Source of the DNA: Equibacterium sp963662035
Lineage (GTDB): Bacteria > Bacteroidota > Bacteroidia > Bacteroidales > UBA932
Assembly: GCA_963662035.1 (NCBI GenBank)
Contig: CAVLDO010000008.1
Coordinates: 21,989 to 85,988 of the forward strand
DNA length: 64,000 nt
Reading direction: 5' to 3'
Under the pieces are notes generated by a model, which worked only from the letters and a program-made list of their open reading frames with translations, was not told the DNA's origin and did not search any database. Every line of letters begins with the position of its first letter. Position 1 is the first letter of the stretch. Shown here in pieces: positions 15,871 through 24,065 of the stretch. A program made the position numbers and the translations under genes.

Positions 15871-16569
15871 ATGTCAAAGAAAATCATCTCCGCTGCCTTT
15901 GTGTTGATCTCCTTATGCACGGCGGCTTCTGCCCAGACCAACTTCCAGACCTTCTACGATTTTGGCCGCAAGCACGTAACCACCACTCTCGAAGGCTTCC
16001 ACGCCGACAACTGGGGCAGCACTTTCTTCTTTATTGACTACGACTACAACAACCGTGACGACAATGGCAAGGTAGTGTCGCCCAGCGGCAGCTATTTTGA
16101 GATAGCCCGCTCTCTAAACTTCTGGCACGACAGCCGGTTCGCCCCCGTCTCGCTGCATATCGAGTACAACGGCGGCCTGGGCACCGGCGGCAATATGGCT
16201 TACTGCTACCCCATAAACAGCGCCTTTCTATTTGGCGCGGACTACTTTATGCACACCCCGGATTACAAGAACACCCTTACCCTGCAGCTTATGTTCAAGC
16301 AGTTCGTGAATCTGTCCAGCGACATTCCCCTGCAGTTCACATTTGTCTGGGGCTGCCGGGATCTCTTCACCCTCCCGGGCCTGAGCTTCTCCGGCTTTTT
16401 TGATTTATGGTGCGAAGGGAGCAAGGCGGTGGTGCTTTCCGAGCCACAGCTCTGGTATCAGGTATTCGACCACTTCAACATCGGCGGCGAGGTCGAGTTC
16501 AGCTACAACTTTGCCGGGATGGAGGGGTTCAACGTTATGCCCTGCCTCGGCACAAAGTGGGTCTTCTGA
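15871..16569 (+). CDS. DUF5020 family outer-membrane protein (Tsx-like)
   Basis: 232 residues with a signal peptide (about 1-21, ASA-QT). The rest alternates aromatic and polar residues as in a small beta barrel, ending in a terminal aromatic (GTKWVF). The opening NFQTFYDFGRKHVTTTLEGFHADNWGSTFFFIDYDYN is characteristic of DUF5020/nucleoside-channel-like (Tsx) proteins of Bacteroidota. It probably forms an outer-membrane channel. It lies 66 bases after glpT, so it might let organophosphates or other small solutes through, but that is inference. Short GC-rich hairpins (15804-15841) precede it. Confidence 0.75.
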   Translation: MSKKIISAAFVLISLCTAASAQTNFQTFYDFGRKHVTTTLEGFHADNWGSTFFFIDYDYNNRDDNGKVVSPSGSYFEIARSLNFWHDSRFAPVSLHIEYNGGLGTGGNMAYCYPINSAFLFGADYFMHTPDYKNTLTLQLMFKQFVNLSSDIPLQFTFVWGCRDLFTLPGLSFSGFFDLWCEGSKAVVLSEPQLWYQVFDHFNIGGEVEFSYNFAGMEGFNVMPCLGTKWVF

Positions 16570-16596
16570 CAGTCACCTGTCTGCATCAGGCATAAA

Positions 16597-16637
16597 ACAC
16601 AAGACGGCCCCGGAATTCCGGAGCCGCCTTGTATTTT
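16597..16637. terminator. Probable bidirectional terminator
   Basis: ACAAG/CTTGT plus CGGC/GCCG arms enclose the palindrome CCGGAATTCCGG, giving a long stem with one internal mismatch. It is followed by TATTTT on the plus strand and by a T-rich run on the minus strand. It lies between the convergent DUF5020 gene and the small membrane-protein gene. Confidence 0.6.
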
Positions 16638-16650
16638 GCAGCGCGAAACA

Positions 16651-16836
16651 CTATTTGAACCACTTGGTGACGCGGTCGCGTGCATAGAGAAAATAGACTG
16701 CCAGACCTATCCAGCTCGTGGTCAGCACCAAAACCGAGCATATTATTTTGCCTACCAGCGAAATGGGTTTCTTAAAAATGTCCAGCACCGCTATGATAGA
16801 AAGGGCGATGCCGATGATGTAAACTATAGATGCCAT
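16651..16836 (-). CDS. Small PLDc_N-like membrane protein
   Basis: 61 residues with two hydrophobic segments (about 3-20 and 29-50) and a charged end (ARDRVTKWFK). The pattern IGIALSIIAVLDIFKK ... WIGLAVYFLYARDR resembles the stand-alone PLDc_N (phospholipase D nuclease N-terminal) domain often seen as a tiny membrane protein in Bacteroidota. Its role is unknown. It is monocistronic and convergent with the DUF5020 gene. Upstream bases TACATTTAC, read on the minus strand, resemble a -7 box with one mismatch. Confidence 0.7.
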   Translation of the reverse strand: MASIVYIIGIALSIIAVLDIFKKPISLVGKIICSVLVLTTSWIGLAVYFLYARDRVTKWFK

Positions 16837-16911
16837 ACCAAATTTTTTAAGTGATGTAAATGTAGCAATTTCTTTGTAAGTTTGTAAGGATTGGCAACAA
16901 GTAAAAACACT

Positions 16912-18246
16912 ATGAAGAAATCACTTATTTGCGCGCTCGCGCTGCTTGCGGCGTTCTCTGCCGATGCGCAGGGCGAGAAGGAGGTCAAGAAGGGGTGGAG
17001 CATGGGGCTGCTCCCCTGTGCAACCTATTCCACCGACAACGGATTCCAATACGGCGCCTTCGGCGATTTTTACTACTACGGCGACGGGCAGACCTACCCC
17101 GACCCGCTGCACAAGATAAGCTGGGAGGCGAGCCACTTTACCAAGGGGCGCACCCGCCTCTATCTGGCCTACGACTCCAAACACCTGATCCCCGATATGA
17201 GGATCAACGCGTCGGTGACCTATATGGACGACCCGATGTACAACTTCTGGGGATTCAACGGCCCCGCGGCGGTCTATAACGGCGCCTACAGCAGCAACAA
17301 GACCGACTTCCTGCCCGTTTCGGTAAACTATTACGGGATGAGCCGCAAGATGTTCCGCACGCTGGCCAACGTGCAGGGGCGCATCACGGACAACCTCAAC
17401 TGGGCTGCGGGAGTCAACCTCTGGAAATGGAATATGGACGATATGCGCGAAAGCTCCAAAAACGCGGACCCCTACTCCACAGATCTGACCCTCTACAAGT
17501 GGTATCAGACCATCGGCGCCATCAAGAGCGACGAGGCCGGCGGCGGCACCTCGGTGGAGTTCAACGCCGGCGCGGTGTTTGACACACGCGACATCGAGGC
17601 GGCGCCCAACCGCGGCATCTGGGCCGAAGCCTACCTCAACGGCAGCGTCAACAAGGGCTACCTCAAGGCCTGCACCTACTTCCGTCACTATGTCTCCATT
17701 CCGGTGCATATCTTCAGCTCCGGCGACCCTGTGTTCGCCTACCGCCTTGCCTGGCAGCAGACGGTATCGGGCGAGACTCCTTTCTATATGATCCAGAATG
17801 TCCCCCTGCTGGTGCAGCGCAATATGATTTCTGAAGGGTTCGGCTCTTCCAACACCGTCCGGGGTACCCGCGACAACCGCATCCTCTGCGAAGGGCTCGC
17901 CTGGGCCAATATGGAACTGCGCATTAAGCTGGTGTCGTTCAAGCTGATCAACCAGTTTTTCTACATCGCCGTGAATCCCTTCTTTGACTGCGGCGTGGTG
18001 ACCAAGGGGTACCGCACGGATGTCTTTGAACAGGCGTTCAACCGCACGGATGCGTCTCTATCACCCTATGGCGATGCCACAATCTACAATCCCGCCCGCG
18101 ATGGGGAGGTCATCTCCACCGCCGGCGCCGGTCTCAAAATAGCGATGAACCAGAACTTCATAATCTCCGCCGAGTTCTCCCACTGCTTCAACGAGGGGAT
18201 GGGAGAGCCTGTGGGCATCGGCATCGGCATCAACTATCAGTTCTAA
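16912..18246 (+). CDS. BamA/Omp85-like outer-membrane barrel protein
   Basis: 444 residues. The start is the ATG before a clean signal peptide (MKKSLICALALLAAFSADAQ); an in-frame TTG seven codons earlier is less likely. There are no POTRA domains. The whole chain looks like the C-terminal 16-strand barrel of Omp85 proteins, with SSNTVRGTRDNR in place of the conserved VRGF loop and the terminal strand IGIGINYQF ending in Phe. Similar short 'surface antigen' proteins occur in Bacteroidota without a defined role. It is followed after 3 bases by the hydrolase gene, so the pair is probably cotranscribed. Confidence 0.75.
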   Translation: MKKSLICALALLAAFSADAQGEKEVKKGWSMGLLPCATYSTDNGFQYGAFGDFYYYGDGQTYPDPLHKISWEASHFTKGRTRLYLAYDSKHLIPDMRINASVTYMDDPMYNFWGFNGPAAVYNGAYSSNKTDFLPVSVNYYGMSRKMFRTLANVQGRITDNLNWAAGVNLWKWNMDDMRESSKNADPYSTDLTLYKWYQTIGAIKSDEAGGGTSVEFNAGAVFDTRDIEAAPNRGIWAEAYLNGSVNKGYLKACTYFRHYVSIPVHIFSSGDPVFAYRLAWQQTVSGETPFYMIQNVPLLVQRNMISEGFGSSNTVRGTRDNRILCEGLAWANMELRIKLVSFKLINQFFYIAVNPFFDCGVVTKGYRTDVFEQAFNRTDASLSPYGDATIYNPARDGEVISTAGAGLKIAMNQNFIISAEFSHCFNEGMGEPVGIGIGINYQF

Positions 18247-18249
18247 CTT

Positions 18250-19212
18250 ATGAAACAACTGCTTTCACTCTCGGCCGCCCTGCTGGCGGCAATCTCCCTT
18301 GCAAGCTGCGCGGGAGGCAAGTTTATGACCAAGTTTGCCCTCAACCCCTCTCCGCACGGGGTGGAAGACATAGAGCGCTGCCGCGCCAAGGCCGACTCGC
18401 TGCTGCCGGGCAGCACCTTCTGGTATGACAGCCTCAAGACGGCCGGCCTGCTGCGGGACACCTTTATCACTGGCCACCGCGACTTCAGGATTCACGCCTG
18501 CTACGCCCCCGCCGCCGAGCCCGCCAATGCGCAGGGCACAGCGATTGTGGTGCACGGCTACGGCGACAACCACTTCGTGTTTCTCTATCTGGTGCGGATG
18601 TACCGCGACTACCTCAACTACAACGTCCTCTTTCCCGACCTGCAGTATCACGGATATTCGGAGGGCGACCATATTCAGATGGGCTGGTACGACCGTTTGG
18701 ACCTTCTCAAATGGATAGAGGTGGCCCACGGCATCTTCGACGACGACTTTATGGTGCTGCACGGCGTCTCTATGGGAGCCGCCACAGTGATGATGGCAAG
18801 CGGCGAGCAGCTACCCGACTATGTCCGCTGCATAGTGGAGGACTGCGGCTACTCTTCTGTAGTAAGCCAGTTCAACAACAACCGCAGGCAGTCGTTCCCC
18901 TTTGTGGCGCCCGACATTCTGCAGAGCGCCAGCCTGGTGTGCCGGCATAAATACGGCTGGGGCTTTTGGGAGGCCACCACGCTGACCCAGCTGCCTGGGT
19001 GCACCATTCCGATGTACTTCATCCACGGCGACGCGGATGACTTTGTGCCGGTGGAGAACCTCTACAAGAATTTCGAAGCCAAGAGCCAGGGGTACAAAGA
19101 ATACTGGATAGTTCCCGGTGCCGTGCACGCCAACGCCTTTGCCAAATATCCTGAGGAGTACAAGGCCCGCGTGGCCGATTTTCTCAAGCGTGTGCACGGA
19201 CTAAAAAAATGA
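18250..19212 (+). CDS. Alpha/beta-hydrolase lipoprotein
   Basis: 320 residues with a lipoprotein signal (LASC, Cys20). The fold motifs are clear: oxyanion-side IVVHGYGDNH (about 96-105), nucleophile elbow LHGVSMGAAT (Ser about 176), acid IHGDADDFVP and base histidine in PGAVHANAF. The best guess is an envelope-anchored esterase or peptidase of the COG1073/BAAT-like type; the substrate is unknown. It is cotranscribed with the barrel protein upstream and ends at a strong terminator (19287-19334). Confidence 0.85.
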   Translation: MKQLLSLSAALLAAISLASCAGGKFMTKFALNPSPHGVEDIERCRAKADSLLPGSTFWYDSLKTAGLLRDTFITGHRDFRIHACYAPAAEPANAQGTAIVVHGYGDNHFVFLYLVRMYRDYLNYNVLFPDLQYHGYSEGDHIQMGWYDRLDLLKWIEVAHGIFDDDFMVLHGVSMGAATVMMASGEQLPDYVRCIVEDCGYSSVVSQFNNNRRQSFPFVAPDILQSASLVCRHKYGWGFWEATTLTQLPGCTIPMYFIHGDADDFVPVENLYKNFEAKSQGYKEYWIVPGAVHANAFAKYPEEYKARVADFLKRVHGLKK

Positions 19213-19286
19213 TTTTGGTGTAAAAATTTTGGAAAATCCAAATTAAGATTATACCTTTATTAAAGCTTAATCATAACCTATTACTA

Positions 19287-19334
19287 AAAGAGATGCCTAG
19301 CCCGCTGAAGCGAAAGCATCTCTTTCTTTTTTTT
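19287..19334 (+). terminator. Intrinsic terminator after the hydrolase gene
   Basis: A perfect 10-bp stem AAAGAGATGC (19287-19296)/GCATCTCTTT (19316-19325) is followed by a T-rich tract to 19334. The loop holds CTGAAGCGAAAG, related to loops at 9278-9292 and 9488-9503. Confidence 0.85.
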
Positions 19335-19351
19335 GAGCCGCCCGAGTGTAT

Positions 19352-19374
19352 CGCATCCGCCTGCGGCGGATGCG
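19352..19374. repeat. 10-bp GC hairpin with TGC loop
   Basis: CGCATCCGCC-TGC-GGCGGATGCG is a perfect inverted repeat. Its core CCGCCTGCGGCGG is identical to the reverse complement of the core at 9466-9480. It sits in the 253-base gap between the hydrolase and rhaT genes, where no open reading frame is credible. Confidence 0.7.
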
Positions 19375-19411
19375 GCCGGATGCGGGAACCGGGGTCTTAC
19401 ATTGCGGGAAC

Positions 19412-19445
19412 AAAAAAGGCCACCGGAGCAGTTCCGATGGCCTTT
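19412..19445 (-). terminator. Intrinsic terminator of the rha operon
   Basis: Read on the minus strand, AAAGGCCA/TGGCCTTT (8 bp), then one mismatch and CGGA/TCCG, form a stem that is followed by six T residues. It lies 21 bases beyond the rhaT stop. Confidence 0.8.
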
Positions 19446-19465
19446 AAAGTTTTATAGTGAATCTT

Positions 19466-20488
19466 CTAAAGCAGCTCAGGCAAAAAGATTGAGAAAATCA
19501 GGATGGCGAGCCCTAAGGTGAGGGTCCACACTATGCTTGGTTTGCAGCCTTTCCACTCTTTGAGCACGATGCCCCAGAAGTTGGAAAATATCACGTTGAG
19601 ACTCATGAGGATGCACCAGCTGAAAGTGATGAGCACCTCAGATGAGGCGAGGAAGCCTTTGCCGAGGCTGAGACCGAAGAACTGGCTGTACCAGAGAAGT
19701 CCGGCGAGGGCGCAGAAAATGATGTTGTGCCCCCAGAGCGAACCCTGGCGATAGTCAGAGAAGGTCTTGTTCTTGCTGTTCTGATAGAGACAGTAGACGG
19801 CATTGGTGATGAATCCGCCAAAGGTCACGAGCATCGTGGCCGGGAGGGTCTTGAACAGCGGGGCTGTCCCCTCAAAGCAGAGGTCTTCGCCGAAGCTCAG
19901 TCCGATGTTGAAGCAGGCGCTCATAAGACCGCAGATCACGGCGATCACGATACCCTTGCCGAAATTAAAATCCTTGACGGCCTTCTTTCTCTCCTCCTCA
20001 GGCAGGGAGGAGGCCTTCATCGCACCGGCCACTCCGATAATGGCGATGCCGATGATGGTGACTATCACTCCGATGATGACCGCCATCGTGAGGCTTGCAG
20101 CCTTGCCGGTGAGAACCGGGCCGAGAATGGCTCCGAGTCCGGAGCAGAGTCCGAGCCCGATGCTCTGACCCAGCGCAACTCCAAGATAGCGCATCCCCAG
20201 ACCGAAAGTCAGTCCGCCCACACCCCAGAGAGCTCCGAAGAGTATCGTCAGCCACGTCGCCTTGGGATTGGCTCCCATAAGCGAGAAGAGGTCGCCGAGA
20301 CTGTGTCCCTCAGGGATTGCGAGCATCGCGCCGAGCAGCGGGAAGACGAGCCAGGCGAACACGCCCTGGACAAGCCAGTAGCTCTCCCAGCTCCATTTGT
20401 TGATTTTATTTATGGGAACATAGCTGCTGGATTGGCAGAAAGCCCCAACAGCTATGATAAGAAGTCCCAAAAGAACTGATGCTCCCAT
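19466..20488 (-). CDS. rhaT: L-rhamnose/proton symporter RhaT
   Basis: 340 residues with about ten hydrophobic helices, matching the usual RhaT length (about 344). The N-terminus GASVLLGLLIIAVGAFCQSSSYVPINKINKWSWESYWLVQGVFAW is the recognisable RhaT signature. It imports L-rhamnose with protons across the inner membrane. It is the last gene of rhaB-rhaA-rhaT, 6 bases after rhaA. Confidence 0.94.
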   Translation of the reverse strand: MGASVLLGLLIIAVGAFCQSSSYVPINKINKWSWESYWLVQGVFAWLVFPLLGAMLAIPEGHSLGDLFSLMGANPKATWLTILFGALWGVGGLTFGLGMRYLGVALGQSIGLGLCSGLGAILGPVLTGKAASLTMAVIIGVIVTIIGIAIIGVAGAMKASSLPEEERKKAVKDFNFGKGIVIAVICGLMSACFNIGLSFGEDLCFEGTAPLFKTLPATMLVTFGGFITNAVYCLYQNSKNKTFSDYRQGSLWGHNIIFCALAGLLWYSQFFGLSLGKGFLASSEVLITFSWCILMSLNVIFSNFWGIVLKEWKGCKPSIVWTLTLGLAILIFSIFLPELL

Positions 20489-20494
20489 CGAAAA

Positions 20495-21748
20495 TTACCT
20501 TTTGGAGGTTATGTCAGCCTCGTATTTGCGGATCTCTGCGATGAACTCGTCGCCCACAGGGACATTGTTCTTGAGGCAGAAGTAGTCGTAAACCGCACCC
20601 CAAGGCATTGCCTTGGCCTCCTCGTAGAGGGCGAGAACCTCAAAGTGGCGATCCTCAAGCTCGTATTTGGCCATCTGCTCTGCAGGCTCCAGCAGAGCGC
20701 GCAGCATACACTTCTGAGCGGCACGGCTGCCGGTGACATAAGCGCCTGTGCGGTTCATCGCTCCGTCGAAATAGTCCAGGCCGTAGTGCACGCGGTCCAG
20801 AGCCTTGGCGCGGACAATCTCGGCAAAGAGCTCGAGAGTGTTGTCGTCCATAATGGTGACGTGGTCGGAGTCCCAGCGCACGGGGCGGCTGACGTGCAGC
20901 ATCAGCTCGGGCACAAAGTTGAGCAGAGCGGACACCTTGTCGGCAGGACTCTCGGTGGGATGGTAGTGGCCGGTGTCGATTGTGGGAATCTTGCCGTTCT
21001 TGGCTGCGTATGCGGTGTAGAAGTCGTGGGAACCAACGGTAAAGCTCTCCAGGCCGATACCGAACACCTTGCCCTCGATGCAATCCTTCATATTCTCTTT
21101 CTTGTCTGCGAAAATTTGGTCAAGAGAGTCCTTGAGCAGGCTGCGGTAGAGCATATGGTTCACGGAGACATCTTTGCAGCCGTCGTGCACCCAAATGTTC
21201 ATTATGCAGGGGTCGCCCTGCGCCTTGCCCATAGCGTCGGCTATGTCGCGGCAGCGCCTGGTGTGCTCAATCCAGAAGTCGCGGATGCCCTTGTCGGGGT
21301 TCGAGAGGGAGAGGTTGCCGCTCTTGGGATGGGAGAATGAGGTGGAGTTGAAGTCCAACTTGGTGTCATTGGCCTTGCCCCAGTCAATCCAGCTCTGGAA
21401 GTCGGACACGGAGACCTGGTCGCGGTCTACAACCTTGCCCTTGAAGTCGCCGTAAATCTCGTGCAGATTGAGGCGGTGGGTGCCGGGGATGAGACTTTTG
21501 GCCTTGAGGATGTCGGCGCGCAGCTCGTCTATGTTGCGTGCGGCGCCGGGATAGTTGCCGGTGGACTGGATGCCTCCGGAAAGGGCGCCGGATTGCACCT
21601 CAAATCCCTTTACGTCATCCGCCTGCCAGCAGTGCATTGACAGGTGGAAGTCCTGCAGCTGGGCGAGTACCTTTTCTGTATCGGTGCCGAGTTCGGCGTA
21701 ACGTTCTTTGGCCAGTTCGTAGGCCTTTACAACTTGTTGCTCTTTCAT
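20495..21748 (-). CDS. rhaA: L-rhamnose isomerase
   Basis: 417 residues, the standard length. It converts L-rhamnose to L-rhamnulose using divalent metal. Visible family stretches include HCWQADDVKGFE (about 39-50), NLHEIYGDFKG, the metal-site region GLESFTVGSHDFY, IDTGHYHPTE and SRPVRWDSDHV. It lies between rhaB and rhaT. Confidence 0.96.
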   Translation of the reverse strand: MKEQQVVKAYELAKERYAELGTDTEKVLAQLQDFHLSMHCWQADDVKGFEVQSGALSGGIQSTGNYPGAARNIDELRADILKAKSLIPGTHRLNLHEIYGDFKGKVVDRDQVSVSDFQSWIDWGKANDTKLDFNSTSFSHPKSGNLSLSNPDKGIRDFWIEHTRRCRDIADAMGKAQGDPCIMNIWVHDGCKDVSVNHMLYRSLLKDSLDQIFADKKENMKDCIEGKVFGIGLESFTVGSHDFYTAYAAKNGKIPTIDTGHYHPTESPADKVSALLNFVPELMLHVSRPVRWDSDHVTIMDDNTLELFAEIVRAKALDRVHYGLDYFDGAMNRTGAYVTGSRAAQKCMLRALLEPAEQMAKYELEDRHFEVLALYEEAKAMPWGAVYDYFCLKNNVPVGDEFIAEIRKYEADITSKR

Positions 21749-21772
21749 CTTATGAGTGTTTGTTTGATAATA

Positions 21773-23248
21773 TTATTTAGACAGAATTTCCTTGAATCTT
21801 GCATAGGCCGCCTCCCAGAGGTCGGCATCCTTGGGCAGATACTCCTCCGTGGCGATGCTCTGCGCTATTAGAGCGCGCATCTGCTCTTTGGTGTCCACCA
21901 GACCGGCGGCACGCGCCTGAATCATAACGTTGCCGATGGTCGTGGCCTCGGAAGGGCCCGCGAGCACCCGCAGGCGGGTTGCGTTGGCGGTGATCTGGTT
22001 AAGCAGCGCATTCTTGCTGCCGCCGCCGATTATGTGCAGCACCTCGATTGGCTCCTTCACGAACTTGGCATTGAGAGTGTCTATCACATTGCGGTATTTG
22101 AGGGCCAGCGACTCGAAGATACAGCGCACCATCGCGGCATCGTCGGCGGGGACAACCTCGCCGTGGCTGCGGCAGTACTCCTTGATGGCCGCCTCCATAT
22201 CCTGCGGAGCGGCAAACACGGGGTCGTCGGGATCCACAAACGAGACGAACGGCTTTGCGGAGCCCATCATAGCCACAATCTCGGGATAGCTGTAGTCTTT
22301 GCCTTGCTCTTTCCAGCGGACGCGGCACTGCTCCAGCAGCCACATTCCGGTGACATTCTTCAGGAAGCGGATGGTGCCGTCTATGCCCCCCTCGTTGGTG
22401 TAGTTCTCTTTGAACGACTCATCGCTGATGATGGGCTCATAGGCCTCGATGCCGATGAGCGACCATGTGCCGGAGGAGAGGTAGGCGAAGCCTCGCGTCG
22501 AGGCGGGAACCGCCGCCACAGCACTGCCGGTGTCGTGGCCGGCCACCGCCACCACCTTAACCTTGCCCAGCCCCGTTTCGCGGGCGAGGGCGTCGGTGAG
22601 AGTGCCCACGACGTGGCCCGGCATCACTATCTCCGGGAACTTGTCGCGCGATACGCCGGCTGATGCGAGCAGCTCCTCGTCTATCTTCTTGTCGTAGGGG
22701 TTGAGAAACTGGGATGTGGAGAGAATCGTGTATTCGCACACCATATTGCCGGTCATCAGATATGAGAGGGCGTCGGGCAGGAACAGAATCTTGTCGGCCG
22801 CCTCCAGCGACGAATTGCCCTCGCGTCCCAATGCGAAAAGCTGGAACAGGGTGTTGAAGTTCATGAACTGGATGCCTGTGCGGCGGTAAACCTCATCTTT
22901 GGGGACGATTTTGAAGTATTCGTCCATCATTCCTTCGGTGTAGGGGTCGCGATAGGCGCGGGGCTGCGAGAGGATGTGGCCGTCACGTCCCACACACACC
23001 ACATCGACACCCCAGGTGTCAATGCCGATGGAGGCGACATCAAGCCCTCTGTCCCCTATTTTTTTGAGCCCCTTGCGGATCTCGTCGAAAAGATAATAAA
23101 GATTGCAGTATGTGCGGCCGGCGATGGTGGAGAAGCCGTTGGAAAAGCGGTGGATTTCCTCCAGAGAAAGTTTGCCGCCGTCGAGTGTGGCAAGCACGAC
23201 TCTGCCGCTGGTAGCGCCCAAATCGACGCTTATAGATGTAAATGCCAT
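21773..23248 (-). CDS. rhaB: Rhamnulokinase (FGGY family)
   Basis: 491 residues. It phosphorylates L-rhamnulose at C1. The N-terminal phosphate-1 motif is VDLGATSGRVVLATLDGG, DTWGVDVV follows at about 75, and the C-terminal ATP-binding motif is LHIIGGGSKNALLNQITAN. First gene of the rha operon, with a promoter-like sequence in the 47-base gap behind the MBL-hydrolase gene. No rhaD aldolase and no rhamnose regulator lie nearby. Confidence 0.95.
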   Translation of the reverse strand: MAFTSISVDLGATSGRVVLATLDGGKLSLEEIHRFSNGFSTIAGRTYCNLYYLFDEIRKGLKKIGDRGLDVASIGIDTWGVDVVCVGRDGHILSQPRAYRDPYTEGMMDEYFKIVPKDEVYRRTGIQFMNFNTLFQLFALGREGNSSLEAADKILFLPDALSYLMTGNMVCEYTILSTSQFLNPYDKKIDEELLASAGVSRDKFPEIVMPGHVVGTLTDALARETGLGKVKVVAVAGHDTGSAVAAVPASTRGFAYLSSGTWSLIGIEAYEPIISDESFKENYTNEGGIDGTIRFLKNVTGMWLLEQCRVRWKEQGKDYSYPEIVAMMGSAKPFVSFVDPDDPVFAAPQDMEAAIKEYCRSHGEVVPADDAAMVRCIFESLALKYRNVIDTLNAKFVKEPIEVLHIIGGGSKNALLNQITANATRLRVLAGPSEATTIGNVMIQARAAGLVDTKEQMRALIAQSIATEEYLPKDADLWEAAYARFKEILSK

Positions 23249-23275
23249 ATTATTAAGTGGTTGAATTCCAAATGA

Positions 23276-23306
23276 CGAAATTAAAGAAAATCCCTCTAAA
23301 ACACAA
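23276..23306 (-). promoter_or_regulatory. Possible rhaB promoter
   Basis: On the minus strand, TTG (23306-23304) then a 20-base spacer then TAATTTCG (23283-23276), one mismatch from TAnnTTTG. The -33 box lies just inside the 3' end of the upstream hydrolase gene. It would let the rha genes be switched separately from the preceding operon. Confidence 0.4.
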
Positions 23307-24063
23307 GCGAAAGACCGTCAAAAGCGGGTTCCACCCCTGCTGGGAGCAACTTCTGCAGCTCTTCGTGGCGGGGCAGCTGGTGGCTCAAGTGGGTCAGGAA
23401 AGAGCGTTTGGCCCCCACCTTTTCTATAACCTCAAGCGCCTCTGAGAGAGTAAAGTGGGAGATATGCTTCTGAAAGCGGATGGCATTCACAACAAATATG
23501 TCCACCCCCTTGAACTTATGCAGCTCCTCTTCCGTGATTTTGCAGGCGTCGGTAAGATAGCCGAAGGCTCCGAAGCGGAAGCCCAGCACCGGCAACTTGT
23601 AGTGCAGCGCCCGCACCGGCACAATCTCCACATCGGCGATGCTGAAGGGGGCCTCGGTGATGGTGTGCAGCTCGTATTGCGGGGCTCCGGGATAGGGATG
23701 TTCGTCAAATGCGTAGCTGTATTCCCTGCGCAGGCTCTCCTGCACATACTCCTCGCAGTATATCGGGAAATCGCGCCGCTCAAAATAGTTGAAAGAGCGG
23801 ATGTCGTCCAACCCGCCCGTGTGATCCTTGTGATTGTGGGTCAGCAGCACGGCATCTATGTGGCCGATATTCTCCCGCAGCATCTGGCTCCGGAAGTCGG
23901 GTCCGGCGTCCACCAGAAGTTTTAGAGACTCATATTCCACATACACAGAGCTGCGCAGACGCTTGTCGCGCGCATCGGGCGACTTGCACACCCTACAGCC
24001 GCAGCCCAGCATAGGCACGCCCGAGGAGGTGCCGGTGCCCATAAATATTACTTTGTTTGCCAT
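23296..24063 (-). CDS. MBL-fold metallohydrolase (PhnP-like)
   Basis: 255 residues. The N-terminus MGTGTSSGVPMLGCGCRVCKS and the metal motif LLTHNHKDHTGG (HxHxDH, about 74-85) place it with the PhnP/cyclic-phosphodiesterase-like beta-lactamase-fold proteins. The Cys residues near the start resemble the extra zinc site of PhnP. No phn genes lie nearby, so its substrate is open. It is the last gene of the operon-like block from PAP2 to here, 2 bases after mtaB. Confidence 0.85.
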   Translation of the reverse strand: MANKVIFMGTGTSSGVPMLGCGCRVCKSPDARDKRLRSSVYVEYESLKLLVDAGPDFRSQMLRENIGHIDAVLLTHNHKDHTGGLDDIRSFNYFERRDFPIYCEEYVQESLRREYSYAFDEHPYPGAPQYELHTITEAPFSIADVEIVPVRALHYKLPVLGFRFGAFGYLTDACKITEEELHKFKGVDIFVVNAIRFQKHISHFTLSEALEVIEKVGAKRSFLTHLSHQLPRHEELQKLLPAGVEPAFDGLSLVF

Positions 24064-24065
24064 AA

